A stretch of DNA of 64,000 nt, from assembly GCF_003797765.1 (NCBI RefSeq), contig NZ_RKMB01000012.1, forward strand, positions 62,001 to 126,000, written 5' to 3'. This document shows, in pieces, positions 63,576-64,000 of the stretch. The notes below the pieces were generated by a model. It was not told the DNA's origin. It was given only the letters and a program-made list of their open reading frames with translations, and ran no database searches. How positions within the stretch are numbered: the stretch's first letter is position 1; the number at the start of each line of letters is the position of its first letter. This DNA comes from Ramlibacter sp. WS9. Its GTDB lineage: Bacteria; Pseudomonadota; Gammaproteobacteria; Burkholderiales; Burkholderiaceae_C. Made by a program: the position numbers and the translations under genes.

Positions 63576-64000
63576 ATGAGCACGACCCAGACCCAATCGA
63601 TCACGCCTCAATTGCGACAATGGATCATCGACCAGGCCGAGGCCGGTTTCACCGCCGAAGTCGTCCTCAAGTCCATGCTCGCCTCGGGTTGGAGCGAGGA
63701 CGTGGCCGCCCTGGCCATGGAATCGACGCTGCGCGGCCACCTCGAGCAGAAAGCAGCGGCCCAGGGCCTCCCTGTGGCCACGACCGTGCCGGAGCCCCAA
63801 CTCGATGAATCGCCTTTGTATCTGGACGGCGGTGACCGCAAGGTCAGTGTGCTGCAGACGATGGCCGAGCCGCGTGTGGTGGTTTTCGGGGGCCTCCTGT
63901 CCGACGAAGAGTGCGAGGCGCTGATTGCATTGGCCAAGCCGCGCTTGGCACGCTCACTGACGGTGGCGACAAAAACCGGCGGCGAGGAAATCAACGCCGA
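63576..64000 (+). CDS. Prolyl-4-hydroxylase-like 2OG-Fe(II) oxygenase, 3'-truncated
   Basis: The first 141 residues are in the window; the gene runs off the end. Residues 1-50 (LRQWIIDQAEAGFTAEVVLKSMLASGW) form a helical N-terminal domain often found in bacterial prolyl-4-hydroxylase homologues. From about 100 the typical VVVFGGLLSDEECEALIALAKPRLARSLTV entry to the oxygenase domain begins. The His-Asp-His iron ligands would lie beyond the window. Substrate unknown. Confidence 0.8.
   Translation, partial: MSTTQTQSITPQLRQWIIDQAEAGFTAEVVLKSMLASGWSEDVAALAMESTLRGHLEQKAAAQGLPVATTVPEPQLDESPLYLDGGDRKVSVLQTMAEPRVVVFGGLLSDEECEALIALAKPRLARSLTVATKTGGEEINA

Overview
The window is about 64 kb of GC-rich (roughly 62-66% by eye) bacterial chromosome. 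Its gene orders point to a betaproteobacterium of the order Burkholderiales, most likely family Comamonadaceae (Ramlibacter/Variovorax-like). These orders are hemA-prfA-prmC-grxD, ispB / rplU-rpmA-obg-proB, rppH / proS, pilB-pilC-pilD-coaE-zapD-yacG and accB-accC-prmA. No species can be named from sequence alone. Most of the window is ordinary core genome: cell wall (mtgA, rodA, mpl), shikimate pathway (aroE, aroG), fatty-acid synthesis, ribosome and translation factors, type IV pilus assembly, tetrapyrrole synthesis and tRNA charging.

Layout. 1-963: 3' end of a DUF4157 (eCIS-associated) gene with an unknown C-terminal domain. 973-6158: minus-strand run RNB nuclease, TonB-like protein, aroE, mtgA, with a YqiA-like esterase further upstream. 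6159-6938: no gene, but two inverted copies of a roughly 270 bp element. 6939-15639: plus-strand run rodA, dehydrogenase, three-domain signalling fusion (receiver, cyclase, kinase), tldD, unknown gene, aroG behind an aromatic leader peptide and attenuator, unknown gene. 15685-17073: mpl (minus). 17158-23191: unknown gene, TlpA-type thioredoxin, accB-accC-prmA, zinc-ribbon membrane protein, PfkB kinase. 23188-27195: SDR (minus), MBL-fold lipoprotein, CorA-like membrane protein. 27208-35470: liv ABC transporter operon and icmF (minus), with an icmF operator-like palindrome. 35686-39547: persulfide dioxygenase-rhodanese fusion, argJ, DUF815 ATPase, NUDIX. 39622-45416: yacG, zapD, a structured repeat, coaE and pilD-pilC-pilB (minus). 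45561-50662: accessory stretch around tRNA-Pro, holding a broken AlkP-family gene, a cyanophycin-synthetase-like ATP-grasp gene, a PIG-L deacetylase and a glycosyltransferase-like gene. 50672-64000: ispB, rplU-rpmA-obg-proB, CNP1 protein, rppH, proS, lytic transglycosylase, AAA ATPase, grxD-prmC-prfA-hemA, a small membrane protein, and the start of a prolyl-4-hydroxylase-like oxygenase.

The most notable points are: (1) a predicted aromatic (Phe/Tyr/Trp-rich) attenuator in front of DAHP synthase, apparently translated from a leaderless start; (2) intergenic elements whose terminal arms differ between copies yet stay complementary; (3) a prolyl-tRNA synthetase whose editing domain has clearly lower GC than the rest of the gene, with low GC again in the gene behind it; (4) a palindromic repeat lying in frame inside prmC, and another repeat that forms the N-terminus of a dehydrogenase; (5) an ATP-grasp gene starting immediately after the CCA end of tRNA-Pro, with a decaying gene behind it; (6) a receiver-cyclase-kinase fusion; (7) a DUF4157 protein with an unrecognised C-terminal domain.

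No CRISPR array, prophage, transposase or rRNA operon was seen. All functional calls come from reading motifs and gene order; no database search was run.
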